Source: Streptomyces sp. man185
GTDB lineage: Bacteria > Actinomycetota > Actinomycetes > Streptomycetales > Streptomycetaceae
NCBI GenBank assembly: GCA_002551355.1
Contig: NTHE01000006.1
Span: forward strand, 65,255-129,254
Reading direction: 5' to 3'
DNA: 64,000 nucleotides
The notes below the pieces were generated by a model. It was not told the DNA's origin. It saw only the letters and a program-made list of their open reading frames with translations, and made no database searches. This document shows positions 17,259 through 25,819 of the stretch, piece after piece; within the stretch, counting starts at the first letter, position 1; each line of letters opens with the position of its first letter. The translations under genes were made by a program, and so were the position numbers.

Positions 17259-18227
17259 TCAGGCGGCGGCTCGTGCGTACGCGGTTCGGTGCTCGCGGGT
17301 TTGGCGGCAGTCGCGGCAGTGGCCGGGGGTGGGGGAGCGAAAGGCTCGGTCGCAGTCGTCGCAGGTCTGGAAGGGTGTGACGGTGATGCGGGGCCGGGCG
17401 AGCGCGGCGAGGTCGTCGACACCGGGGGGCGGTGGCGGGAGCAGCTCGGTGAGCCGGTAGGTGAGGAATTTGGCCGGGTGCTTGAGGGGGTGGGGCGGGT
17501 CATCGGTGAGGGCACGGCGGATGGTGTCCGGACGGGCCGCGCGTTCGAGCCAGGCCGCCACGCCGGGGACCAGTCGGCGGACGTCGTCCTCGGAGAGGGT
17601 GAACTGCGCGGCGTGATGGTGCAGGTCGCTGAGGAGTGCGGTGGCTGCGCGGTCGAGATCCGGGGTGAGTTCGCCGGGCTGCGGCAGAGGGCGGCGAGGC
17701 GGCTTGGGCGCGGACGGGGGCGGCACGCGCGGTACGGAGAGCGGGGCCGGTGGAGTGGGCGGCGCTGCCGTTGGTCCGGGCACGGGTGCGGGTGCGTTTA
17801 CGGGGGCTGGCGTGGCGGGTTGCGGGGAAGCGTCCGCTGTCTGGTCGCGCGGCCGTAGCAGTGCGGTGGGCTGGTTGCAGAAGAGGGTGCGGGTGATGAT
17901 CCGGCCGCTGGGCAGGCGGTCGCGGACGCGTTTGAGGTAGCCGTGGGTTTCGAGTTCGCGCAGGGCGGCGGCGATGCGCTTTTCGCCTTCCTTGCAGTGG
18001 GCGGCGAGTGCCTTGATGCCGACCTTGGCCCCGCGGGGCAGGGACTGGATGCGTACGGCGATCCCGATCGCGGTGCAGCTGAGGTCGGGGTGCTGGGCGA
18101 GGTGGTTGCCGACGACGGTGAAGCGGTCGGTGTGCGGGATGGTGATGTGGATGACGCCGGAGGTGGGGAGAGGTCCGGGAACCTCCGCCAAGGCGCGGGT
18201 GAGGGCAGTATTCTGCTGGGTATCCAT
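17259..18227 (-). CDS. Helix-turn-helix protein with C-terminal C4 zinc ribbon
   Basis: This encodes 322 residues. Residues about 40-110 form a winged-helix domain (LSCTAIGIAVRIQSLPRG, then IKALAAHCKEGEKRIAAALRELETHGYL). A Pro/Ala-rich linker follows (about 125-195), then a helical domain and a terminal C-x2-C ... C-x2-C zinc ribbon (CDDCDRAF, CRDCRQ). Streptomyces genomes carry several paralogues of this architecture, annotated only as HTH proteins. The ATG at 18227 follows GGAAGAG. Its target is unknown. Confidence 0.85.
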   Translation of the reverse strand: MDTQQNTALTRALAEVPGPLPTSGVIHITIPHTDRFTVVGNHLAQHPDLSCTAIGIAVRIQSLPRGAKVGIKALAAHCKEGEKRIAAALRELETHGYLKRVRDRLPSGRIITRTLFCNQPTALLRPRDQTADASPQPATPAPVNAPAPVPGPTAAPPTPPAPLSVPRVPPPSAPKPPRRPLPQPGELTPDLDRAATALLSDLHHHAAQFTLSEDDVRRLVPGVAAWLERAARPDTIRRALTDDPPHPLKHPAKFLTYRLTELLPPPPPGVDDLAALARPRITVTPFQTCDDCDRAFRSPTPGHCRDCRQTREHRTAYARAAA

Positions 18228-18551
18228 CGGGAAGCGTCTCTTCCTAGGTGGCTAGGCCCTCGGTTGGGATTGCAGTCCCGGCCGGGGGCCGAAGTGTGTG
18301 GGTTGCGTTCTGGCGTGAGCATATGCCGGGCAACCGGGCCAAAAGCGAGCTGAGTTGGGAAATGTCACCCGTGTGAGTGACGGGGCCGCGAAGGCCCACT
18401 GGGGTCTGTCAGGTGGCTGCCGGGGGTGGGTCGGGTCGGGTTATTTCTCTTGTTTCTTTGAGTGGTTGATGTCGCGCTGCACCGGGTCCCGGTGGCGAGC
18501 GATCCGGTCGGGGCGCACCGGGTCGCCCGCTGCACGACCCGGTGGGAGCCG
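18228..18551. other. 324-bp intergenic region
   Basis: It contains the upstream region of the HTH gene and a less GC-rich patch (GGGTTATTTCTCTTGTTTC, around 18440). I see no convincing gene, tRNA or long inverted repeat in it. Confidence 0.5.
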
Positions 18552-18842
18552 TCACCGTACGAGGTCGATTTCCGCCCACACCGTCTTGCGCGGGACTGGT
18601 CCGGGGATGACGCCCCAGTGGTCCGCCGGCGCCTCGACGATGAGCAGTCCGCGCCCGGTCTCCGCGTCGTCCTCGGGTGGCTTCACGGCACCGGGGCCGG
18701 GCGGGATGCTGTCACCGCGCGTGTCCGTGACCTCGATGCGCAGGGTGCTGCCGCTGACAGTGAGGCTCAGGCGGCCTTCGTCCCGTACGCGTCCGGGCGG
18801 GACGAAGGCCGCTGAGTCCGTCGTCAGGCGGGCCCGGCGGAC
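18552..18842 (-). pseudogene. C-terminal relic of a RsbW/HATPase-type ATP-binding protein
   Basis: Reading minus from 18842 to TGA at 18552 gives about 95 residues. They include GRLSLTVSGSTLRIEVTDTR and, later, AETGRGLLIVEAPADHWGV and VWAEIDLVR. These match the D-x-G/G-RGL boxes at the end of Streptomyces anti-sigma-factor-like ATP-binding proteins. The N-terminal third with the Asn-rich N box is absent, and there is no usable start codon because the neighbouring secreted-protein gene ends two bases upstream. It is interpreted as a truncated gene. Confidence 0.7.
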
Positions 18843-18843
18843 G

Positions 18844-19650
18844 TCACTTCACCACGACGGTGTCCCCGGACGACGTGGACGCCCCGGTGGTCGTGTTGCC
18901 GTAGTACACCCAGCGCCACGTGCCCGTCCTGGAAGCCTTCACCGTGGTCTTGAGGTTGCCCGAGCCGTTCGCGTACACCTTCTTCACCGTGGTGTAGGAG
19001 GTGGCGCCCGCAGGCTTGAACTGCAGACTCACATGGCGGCCGCCGTACGAGGCGTACTTCCTGGTCTCCCAGTTGGCCCGCGTGACCTTTCCGGTCACGG
19101 TGATGGTCTTGCCCTTGGTCACCGGTTCGGGCGAGGCGTTGACGGTCAGGCGGGAGTTGCGCTGGACGTGGACCGTCATTCCCTTGTCATCGATGTCACC
19201 GCCGCCGCCCTTGAAGTGAACCTCGGCCGCGACCTTCCAGGCCCCGGCCTCGCTGTTGCGCATGTCATAGACGCTCGGCTCGAAGAACATTCGCTCGTTG
19301 ATGTCGCAGACGCCCGAGCTCACCTTGTCGCACTCGTTCGTCTCGATGGCGTGCCACAGCCGGTCATCGGCACCAGTGCGGTAAAGGAACACCGCCGGCC
19401 ACCTCCACTGCTGCTTGGTCGCCATCCGGAAGGAGGCGGGCACCACGACCTCCTTCGACGTCCCGATCACGATCGGTTTGCCGCCGTTCACCTGGACACG
19501 GCTGAACGAGACCCCGCCCTCGGCCGCCCCGGCCGGTACCGCGGCCACGGCCGTGAACACCGCCGCCGCACCACCGGCCACGACGGCTCTCCAGACCTGC
19601 TTCCCCACCTGATCCCCGATTCTCCGTACGGAAAGGCGCCGGAGGTTCAT
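18844..19650 (-). CDS. Secreted protein with C-terminal Ig-like domain
   Basis: This encodes 268 residues from the ATG at 19650. A signal peptide is visible (basic NLRRLSVRRIGDQVGK, hydrophobic AVVAGGAAAVFTAVAAVPA, cleavage near AGAA). The mature part has a first domain containing two Cys (ECDKVSSGVC), likely a disulfide. A second beta-rich domain begins at about residue 175 (TKGKTITVTGKVTRANW) and ends TTTGASTSSGDTVVVK. The second domain is common in Streptomyces exported proteins of unknown role. The start codon lies in the loop of a hairpin whose stem holds the GGAGG; a GTG 13 codons further in would also keep the signal peptide. It is probably extracellular; function unknown. Confidence 0.8.
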   Translation of the reverse strand: MNLRRLSVRRIGDQVGKQVWRAVVAGGAAAVFTAVAAVPAGAAEGGVSFSRVQVNGGKPIVIGTSKEVVVPASFRMATKQQWRWPAVFLYRTGADDRLWHAIETNECDKVSSGVCDINERMFFEPSVYDMRNSEAGAWKVAAEVHFKGGGGDIDDKGMTVHVQRNSRLTVNASPEPVTKGKTITVTGKVTRANWETRKYASYGGRHVSLQFKPAGATSYTTVKKVYANGSGNLKTTVKASRTGTWRWVYYGNTTTGASTSSGDTVVVK

Positions 19651-19662
19651 CCCTCCAGCGCC
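19635..19662 (-). promoter_or_regulatory. Hairpin enclosing the start codon of the secreted-protein gene
   Basis: An 11-bp stem with one mismatch pairs 19635-19645 with 19652-19662. Its 6-nt loop contains the ATG (19648-19650), and one arm contains the GGAGG. In mRNA this would hide the ribosome site. It may be translational control, or a sign that the true start is further in. Confidence 0.5.
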
Positions 19663-19735
19663 TAGGAGACAGCCGGGGGCCACCCGGGTTGGTGCACCTG
19701 TGGATCACGATGAGACATCGGGCCCCATCCCCGCC

Positions 19736-20587
19736 TCAACTCGTGTGCAGCATCAGGCCGATGCCCACCACCATCAGTCCCGCCGCCGCGATCCTCGGAG
19801 CTCCGAAGCGCTCCTTGAAGAGCAGCGTGCCGATCGCCGCGCCCACGATGATCGACGACTCCCGCAGCGCCGCGATCGGGGCGAGCGGGGCCTTCGTCTG
19901 GGCCCAGAGGACGAGCCCGTACGCGACCACCGACAGGGCCGCGCCGAGCAGGCCGCGTGCCGCGTACGGCCGCAGTTGCGGGAGCAGTCCGGACCGGCGG
20001 CGGTAGTACGCGTACGCCGGGATCGCCAGGCCCTCCAGGACCATCAGCCACGCGACGTAACCGAGCGGGGTGCCCGAGGCGCGGACGCCGACCCCGTCGA
20101 CCGTCGTGTATCCGGCAATGGCGAGTCCCGTGCCGAGGGCCGCCACGATCGCCGGCCAGTGCGGGCGCTTCCCGGAGCCCCGGATGCCCCACAGGGCCAG
20201 GCCGACCAGGCCGGCCGAGGCCACCGCCACGCCCGCCGTGGCCCAGGCGTCGGGACGCTCGCCGACGAACACCGCCGCCAGGACCGTCACCACCAGCGGG
20301 GCCGTGCCCCGGGCGATCGGGTACATCTGGCCGAAGTCGCCCAGCGTGAAGGAGCGCATCAGCAGCAGCATGTACGCCACGTGCAGCGCGGCCGAGACCA
20401 GGAGGTACGGCCATGCGCCCGCCGCCGGGAACGGGGCGAACAGTGCCATCGCCGCGCCGATCAGCAGGCCGCCGCCGGAGATCAGCGTGAAGGAGAGGAG
20501 CTGGTCCTTGATCGCGTGGGCGATCGCGTTCCAACTGGCGTGCGTGATCGCGGCCATGAGGACCGCGAGGGCGACCAGCGGGGTCAC
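19736..20587 (-). CDS. EamA/DMT-family transporter
   Basis: This encodes 283 residues with about ten hydrophobic segments and the two-repeat EamA layout. Typical features are MYPIARGTAPLVV with LAAVFVGERP in the first repeat, and LRESSIIVGAAIGTLLFKER in the second. The family exports amino acids, nucleosides or other small metabolites across the inner membrane. The GTG at 20587 overlaps the stop of the upstream YbaK gene (GTGA), so the two are translationally coupled. The substrate is not deducible. Confidence 0.9.
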   Translation of the reverse strand: MTPLVALAVLMAAITHASWNAIAHAIKDQLLSFTLISGGGLLIGAAMALFAPFPAAGAWPYLLVSAALHVAYMLLLMRSFTLGDFGQMYPIARGTAPLVVTVLAAVFVGERPDAWATAGVAVASAGLVGLALWGIRGSGKRPHWPAIVAALGTGLAIAGYTTVDGVGVRASGTPLGYVAWLMVLEGLAIPAYAYYRRRSGLLPQLRPYAARGLLGAALSVVAYGLVLWAQTKAPLAPIAALRESSIIVGAAIGTLLFKERFGAPRIAAAGLMVVGIGLMLHTS

Positions 20588-21111
20588 TTGGCGGACTCGC
20601 GCACATCCGCGACCGTCGCGCCCGCGTGGGCGATCAGCGTTTTCGGGTCGAGCGGGAACACCGTGTGCGGGGTGCCCGCGGCCGCCCACACCACCGCGTG
20701 GTCCAGGAGACGTCGGTCGGCCAGGACGCGGGTCCTGGTGGCGTGGCCGAAGGGGGGTACGCCACCGATCGCGTACCCCGTCGTCTCGCGGACCAGGTCC
20801 GCATTCGCCCGCGTCACCTTCTGCGCGCCCAGTTCGCGGCGTACCAGCTCGACGTCCACCCGGGACGCCCCGTCCATCAGGACCAGTACCGGCACGCCGT
20901 CCGCCGTGAAGACCAGGGACTTGACGATCTCGCTCAGCTCGCAGCCGACCGCCGCCGCGGCCTCGACGGCGGTCCTGGTCGCGTCGGGGAAACGGCGTAC
21001 CTCGACCTGGAGGCCCAGCTCGGCCAGCGCCTCCGCGAAACGGGGGTGCGCGGAAGAGACGGGAGCGGCCGGAGCGGCGGGAGTGGTTTCTGTGGGTTCG
21101 GGTGTGCTCAT
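20584..21111 (-). CDS. YbaK/EbsC-family aminoacyl-tRNA deacylase
   Basis: This encodes 175 residues. After a Pro/Ala/Thr-rich leader of about 20 residues, the fold is marked by the catalytic Lys in EIVKSLVF (about residue 64), DVELVRRELGAQKVTRA, and GYAIGGVPPFGH. These match YbaK/ProX-type proteins that remove mischarged amino acids (usually Cys or Ala from tRNA-Pro) in trans. It heads a two-gene unit with the EamA transporter. Confidence 0.9.
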   Translation of the reverse strand: MSTPEPTETTPAAPAAPVSSAHPRFAEALAELGLQVEVRRFPDATRTAVEAAAAVGCELSEIVKSLVFTADGVPVLVLMDGASRVDVELVRRELGAQKVTRANADLVRETTGYAIGGVPPFGHATRTRVLADRRLLDHAVVWAAAGTPHTVFPLDPKTLIAHAGATVADVRESAK

Positions 21112-21277
21112 GGCTGCACGCTAGCGGTCCGTGCAGTATGCACGCGAGGGGGTTCCGCTGGTACTGCGGCCGTGTTGGCCGATGGCGCGGCCCGCCCACC
21201 ACGTCGGGTCCTGCGCCCTCACCTGCCCGCGGGGGTCCGCTGTGGGCCTGAGCCGTCCGCGAGGGTCCGGTGTGGCC

Positions 21278-22915
21278 TCAGCCGCCCGCCTTCAGCACCT
21301 CCGCCACGACCGGGCCCGCGGCGTCGCCGCCGTGGCCGCCGGTCTGGACGACCGCCGCTGCCGCGAGATCGTTGCTGAAGCCGGTGAACCAGCTGTTCGA
21401 CGTCTCCTGCCCGTCGACCTCCGCCGAACCGGTCTTCGCGCCCTTGTCGCCGCCGACCGAGGCCATCGCCTTCGCGCCGGTGCCCCAGGCGGCCGTGGCG
21501 CGCATCATCGTTTTGAGCTGCTGGGTGACGGACGGGGACAACGAACGGGACGCCCGCGCCAACTCCCGGTCGTCCAGATGCTGCGGGACGATGACCGGCT
21601 GGGTGAACGTGCCGGTCATGGCCGTGGCGGTGATGGACGCCATGTTGAGGGCGTTCATCTGGACCGTGCCCTGCCCGATGTACTGGGCGGCGGCCACGCC
21701 GCCCACCTCCTCCGGCACGCTGCCGTCGGTCGTGACCACGCCGGTCTTCCAGTCCAGGCCGACCCCGAAGACGTCCTTGGCGATCTTGGGGAGGGCGGCG
21801 TCGTCCTTCGTGTCGTCGATGAGCTTGATGAAGGCGGTGTTGCACGACCGGGCGAAGCTCTGCGTGAAGGTACTGCCGTCGGGGAGATCGAAGTTCTTCA
21901 GGTTGTGGAACGAAGTCCCCTGGTACAACACGTCCTTGGGGCACTCCGCCGCCCCGTTCGCCGTGACGAGCCCCTTCTCCAGCAGCATCGCCGCCGTCAT
22001 GATCTTCAGCGTCGAGCCGGGCGCCTGCTTGCCCTGCAACGCCGCGTTGAACTCGGTCACCGGGTTGTTGGCCACCGCGCGGATCGCCCCCGTGGACGGC
22101 TTCACCGCGACCACCGAGGCCTCCGCGTACTTCTTCACCGCCCGCTCCGCCGCCGCCTGCGCGCCCGCGTCCAGTGTCGTCTGCACCTTGCCCGGCTTGC
22201 CCTTGGCCAGTGTCAGCAGGTTGACGTCCGGCTGGGCCTCGTCGGCGCCTTCGATCCAGGTCTCGACGCCGGCCGAACCACCGGAGGTTGCCCCGTACTT
22301 CTGGCGCAGGGTGTCCAGGATCGGTCCCAGCGAGGGGTACTTCTCCTTCGTCAGCTCCGTGCCGTTGCGGTCGACGGCCACGATCGTCGGCGTCGAGGAC
22401 TCGCCCGTCTTGAGCGTCGCGCCCTCCGTCAACTGCGGGTGCACGACGGTCGGGGACCAGTCGACCAGGGCCTTGCCCGTCGTCAGGCCGCGTACGACCG
22501 TCAGCTCCGAGGCGTACGACAGGGGCTTCGACTTGCCGTCGTACGCGACGGTGGCCTTGACCGTGTACGGCACCTTCGTGCCGACCGCCGGGCCGGGGGT
22601 GATCTTCACCTTGCCGATGTGGGCGTCCTCGCCGTACGAGGCGAGCACCGGCTCCGCACCCGACTCGTTGTTAGTCAGGAGGGCCGCCGCCGACGCGTCC
22701 CCGGCCGCCCACGCCTCGAAGAAGCCCTTCGACGTCTCAGCTATCTCCTCCGCGCCAGGCGGCCCCGTTTTCACCTTCGACGACTCGGACGCGCTCTGCG
22801 TACCGCCGCCCCCGCCGCCCGAGTCCCCGAGCACGCTGTACGCCCCGTAGCCGATCCCGCCGGCCACCAACACGAACGCTCCGCCGACCACGGCGACCTT
22901 CGCTCCACTGCGCAT
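21278..22915 (-). CDS. Penicillin-binding protein (transpeptidase) with NTF2-like N-terminal domain
   Basis: This encodes 545 residues. An N-terminal membrane anchor (about 7-29) is followed by a Gly/Ser linker. A MecA-type NTF2-like domain (about 52-165) and a dimerisation region come next, then the transpeptidase domain. The active-site motifs are present: STLK (in APGSTLKIM), SCN (in FARSCNTAF) and KTG (in GAKTGSAEVDG). It cross-links peptidoglycan outside the membrane. GGGAGGGGGA precedes the ATG. Such class B PBPs occur in many copies in Streptomyces; the MecA-like domain is typical of low-affinity PBPs, so reduced beta-lactam binding is possible but unproven. Confidence 0.93.
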   Translation of the reverse strand: MRSGAKVAVVGGAFVLVAGGIGYGAYSVLGDSGGGGGGTQSASESSKVKTGPPGAEEIAETSKGFFEAWAAGDASAAALLTNNESGAEPVLASYGEDAHIGKVKITPGPAVGTKVPYTVKATVAYDGKSKPLSYASELTVVRGLTTGKALVDWSPTVVHPQLTEGATLKTGESSTPTIVAVDRNGTELTKEKYPSLGPILDTLRQKYGATSGGSAGVETWIEGADEAQPDVNLLTLAKGKPGKVQTTLDAGAQAAAERAVKKYAEASVVAVKPSTGAIRAVANNPVTEFNAALQGKQAPGSTLKIMTAAMLLEKGLVTANGAAECPKDVLYQGTSFHNLKNFDLPDGSTFTQSFARSCNTAFIKLIDDTKDDAALPKIAKDVFGVGLDWKTGVVTTDGSVPEEVGGVAAAQYIGQGTVQMNALNMASITATAMTGTFTQPVIVPQHLDDRELARASRSLSPSVTQQLKTMMRATAAWGTGAKAMASVGGDKGAKTGSAEVDGQETSNSWFTGFSNDLAAAAVVQTGGHGGDAAGPVVAEVLKAGG

Positions 22916-23450
22916 CTCGCAGTCCCCCTCCCCAGGAGAGCCCCATGAACATGTTCAAGGGGCAACTGTCAGGAACCCTAAGGTGTGGTGGCAGGCGGTG
23001 AGGGCGTTGTTACCGGACCGGAATGCTGGGCCGGAAAGCGCTCTCCGTCCCGTGGCCGAGGTGGCGGATCTGCCGACGGGCAGTGGTGGCGGCAAGCTGT
23101 CCACCGGCGCCACCAGGGCCGTCCGCCACCAGGCCGACGATCCCCGGGGTGGTCGCCCGTGACGCGGGCGTCGGGGGCGGCGGTGCGGCCCTGCCCGCCT
23201 GGGGGGCGGCGTCACCCTGCGCTTCCTGATGCCTTCGGCGGTGGTCGCGGTCTTCCTGGCGCGACAGCGGCGAACATGATTTCGATGATGTGTGTAAGCG
23301 ATGTGTGAGTACGGAATTGCCGGGCACTAGGACCTTCGCAACGAGGTCCAGGCGACTTTCGGAGCCGGGACCTACCGGTGAGGTGCACTGAGACCGTTGT
23401 GAAGTGCAGGCGTATACGCGTCTGAACCGACTTGACGATGGGAAAAGAAA
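22916..23450. other. 535-bp intergenic region
   Basis: It holds the PBP promoter side at the left and the leader of the small membrane protein gene at the right. In between, short GC-rich open frames occur on both strands (for example a plus-strand stretch around 23050-23160), but none shows a recognisable domain or a start with ribosome site. It may be decayed sequence. No tRNA or clear repeat was seen. Confidence 0.5.
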
Positions 23451-23606
23451 ATGATCGTCCTTGGACTTATTCTGCTGATTATCGGCCTGCTTGTCGGTAT
23501 GGGGCTGCTGACGACCATCGGCGGCATCCTCATTCTGGTGGGTGCCATCCTGTGGATCCTGGGTGCGACCGGGCGCGCGGTGGGCGGACGAAAGCACTTC
23601 TTCTAA
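23451..23606 (+). CDS. DUF6131-like tiny membrane protein
   Basis: This encodes 51 residues starting at the ATG at 23451 with MIVLGLILLIIGLLVGMGLL. A second hydrophobic helix (IGGILILVGAILWIL) is followed by a short basic tail, GRAVGGRKHFF. This two-helix layout with an RAVGGR(R/K)H tail matches small actinobacterial proteins annotated DUF6131. It sits in the membrane with the basic tail inside. The leader has lower GC than its surroundings (AAAAGAAA just before ATG) and no canonical GGAGG. Function unknown. Confidence 0.85.
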   Translation: MIVLGLILLIIGLLVGMGLLTTIGGILILVGAILWILGATGRAVGGRKHFF

Positions 23607-23670
23607 CCTTCGGGTCCAGGAGAAGGAGCAGGGAATTCTGTCGACCTGGCAGATCGCTGTGAAATGCGGG

Positions 23671-23700
23671 CGGGCCGCGACGACTTGTCGTCGCGGCCCG
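23671..23700 (+). terminator. Hairpin terminator after the tiny membrane gene
   Basis: A perfect 13-bp stem (23671-23683 with 23688-23700) has a CTTG loop, 65 bp after the stop at 23606. The truncated minus-strand gene reaches exactly this stem, so it lies at a junction. Confidence 0.8.
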
Positions 23701-23930
23701 GGCTCGAAGGCAGCGAGGGCCTCTTCCGACACGTCCTGCGGGAAGCCTCGGTGATCGGCGAGGGGGCGGAACGAGGTGGTGTCGCGGACACCGAACAAGG
23801 AGCCGAAGGCAACGTAGTCGCGCCCGTTGTGGAGGTGTGAGAGGTCGATGGCCGGGAACCATCGGCGATCGTCCTCGTCCAGCCAGCGATCCCAGCGGCA
23901 CTCGATGAAGCCGTGCATGTCCGTCCCCAT
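23700..23930 (-). pseudogene. N-terminal half of a conserved Streptomyces hypothetical, truncated
   Basis: The frame starts MGTDMHGFIECRWDRW and continues through WFPAIDLSHLHNGRDY and FRPLADHRGFPQDVSEEA. This matches the opening of a widespread actinobacterial hypothetical family of about 150-190 residues. After about 77 residues the similarity ends at 23700, where the terminator stem of the next gene begins, and the frame then runs antisense through that gene. The 3' half appears lost. Confidence 0.65.
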
Positions 23931-23999
23931 GCCGGCACCGTTCTCCGTCGGCACGAGGCGGGCGATGGATTTTCCGGCCGGCCGTCAGCTGAGTCCCGG

Positions 24000-25766
24000 C
24001 TACACCCACGTGTCCAGCCACATCCGGTCCCGCCACAGGTCCTCCGGGATCTGCGTCCCCGTGAACAACGGCCAGAAGTAGATGAAGTTCCAGATGATCA
24101 GGAGCACCAGCACGCCCACCGCGATCGTCCCCAGTGTGCGGCGGCGTTCGCCGGTGGGGTCCTGGGCGGTGAGGCCCAGCTCGGCCCGGGCGCCCGTGCC
24201 CGCCGCCGGGCCGATGATCGCGCCCAGCATCATCGTCACGGCCAGGCACAGGAACGGGACGAACACCACCGCGTAGAACAGGAAGATCGTGCGCTCCTGG
24301 TAGAAGAACCAGGGCAGCCAGCCCGCCACCACACCGCAGGCGATCGCGCCGGCCCGCCAGTCGCGGCGGAAGAACCAGCGCCACACCACGTACGCCAGGG
24401 CGAAGCACGCCAGCCACCACAGCAGCGGGGTGCCGATGGCGAGGACCTCGCTGGCGCACTTGCCGGTCGCCGACTCCTTGCAGCCGGTCTGCTCCTCGTA
24501 GAAGTACGAGACGGGCCGGCCCAGGACGAGCCAGCTCCAGGGGTTGGACTCGTACGTGTGGCCCGAGGTCAGGCCGACGTGGAAGTCGTACACCTGGTTC
24601 TCGTAGTGCCACAGGCTGCGCAGCCAGTCCGGCAGCCAGGACCAGGAGGAGTCCTTGCCCTCGGTGGCCGCCCAGTTGCGGTAGTAGCCCTTGTCCGTGA
24701 CGATCCAGCCGGTCCAGGACACGATGTACGTGACGATCGCTACCGGGACGGTGGAGACGAAGGCGGGGATCAGGTCGCGGCGCAGTACCGCCTGGTACGG
24801 GTGCACGGCCCCCGCCGTGCGCCGGGCTCCGACGTCCCACAGGACCGTCATCAGGCCGAACGCGGCCAGGACGTAGAGGCCGTTCCACTTCGTGGCGAAG
24901 GCCAGGCCCAGCATCACGCCCGCCGCCAGCCGCCACGGCCGCCACCCCGTGCGCAAGGTTTCCGCGACCCGGGCGTCCGGGCGCAGCACCCCCTCCTCGT
25001 CCACCGGCAGCCCGTCGGAGAGCCTGCGCCGGGCGTGGTCCCGGTCCACCACCAGGCAGCCGAACGCGGCCAGCACGAAGAACATGACGATCAGGTCGAG
25101 CAGCGCGGTCCGGCTCATCACGAAGTGCAGGCCGTCCACCGCGAGCAGCAGGCCCGCCAGACAGCCCAGGAACGTGGAGCGGAACAGCCGCCGGCCGATA
25201 CGGCAGAGAAGGAGGACGGAGACCGTCCCGAGCACCGCCACCATGAAGCGCCAGCCGAACGGCGTGAAGCCGAACATCTGCTCGCCCAACCCGATGATCC
25301 ACTTGCCGACCGGCGGGTGCACCACATAGCCCGGGTCGGTCGGGATCGGGACGGACGAGGGGTCGTTCAGGATCTGCTTGTCGACGTCCTTGGGCCAGGA
25401 CCCCTCGTACCCCTGGTTGATCAGCGCCCACGCGTCCTTCGCGTAGTACGTCTCGTCGAATATCACCGCGTGCGGCTGGTCCAGCTTCCAGAACCGCAGC
25501 AGGCCCGCGACGAGTGTCACCAGCAGCGGGCCGCCCCAGGCCGACCCCCGCACCAGGCGGTCCGCCACGTGCGGGGGGATGGCGAGCACCGACCACACCT
25601 GTCGTCCCGGCCGCGTGTACGGCGGGTCCAGCCGGTCGCGGAGGGAGGTCTCCGGGCGGGGGACATGGCCGAAGCGGCGAAGCCGCCGTTGCCAGGAGGT
25701 CGGCTGTTCGCCGAGCGGGTCCCCGGCGTCTTGGCCCCGCTGGGTCTCGGGTGCGGTACTCGTCAC
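24000..25766 (-). CDS. pmt: Protein O-mannosyltransferase (PMT family)
   Basis: This encodes 588 residues of the GT-C family, with about ten membrane helices. The first extracytoplasmic loop carries the catalytic acidic pair in VIFDETYYAKDAW (about residue 105), and DPGYVVHPPVGKWIIGLG follows. ATKWNGLY and the large loop (YRNWAATEGKDSSW) are also PMT features. It moves mannose from polyprenyl-phosphate-mannose to Ser/Thr of exported proteins. In Streptomyces, Pmt also makes the phage phiC31 receptor. The ATG at 25766 is divergent from rsmI, with a 53-bp gap that must hold both promoters. Confidence 0.95.
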   Translation of the reverse strand: MTSTAPETQRGQDAGDPLGEQPTSWQRRLRRFGHVPRPETSLRDRLDPPYTRPGRQVWSVLAIPPHVADRLVRGSAWGGPLLVTLVAGLLRFWKLDQPHAVIFDETYYAKDAWALINQGYEGSWPKDVDKQILNDPSSVPIPTDPGYVVHPPVGKWIIGLGEQMFGFTPFGWRFMVAVLGTVSVLLLCRIGRRLFRSTFLGCLAGLLLAVDGLHFVMSRTALLDLIVMFFVLAAFGCLVVDRDHARRRLSDGLPVDEEGVLRPDARVAETLRTGWRPWRLAAGVMLGLAFATKWNGLYVLAAFGLMTVLWDVGARRTAGAVHPYQAVLRRDLIPAFVSTVPVAIVTYIVSWTGWIVTDKGYYRNWAATEGKDSSWSWLPDWLRSLWHYENQVYDFHVGLTSGHTYESNPWSWLVLGRPVSYFYEEQTGCKESATGKCASEVLAIGTPLLWWLACFALAYVVWRWFFRRDWRAGAIACGVVAGWLPWFFYQERTIFLFYAVVFVPFLCLAVTMMLGAIIGPAAGTGARAELGLTAQDPTGERRRTLGTIAVGVLVLLIIWNFIYFWPLFTGTQIPEDLWRDRMWLDTWV

Positions 25767-25819
25767 CGCGCCATCGTAGGGAACGCATCTGTGCGAAGGG
25801 CGCTGCCCGTGCTGCGAGG

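Noticed and set aside
22985..23308. Short plus-strand frames between the PBP and the tiny membrane gene
   Set aside because: No ribosome site, no domain and codon use not better than the other frames; may be decayed sequence.
23603..23954. Full-length gene extending past 23700 on the minus strand
   Set aside because: Beyond 23700 the frame passes through a perfect terminator stem and antisense of the tiny membrane gene; family likeness stops there.
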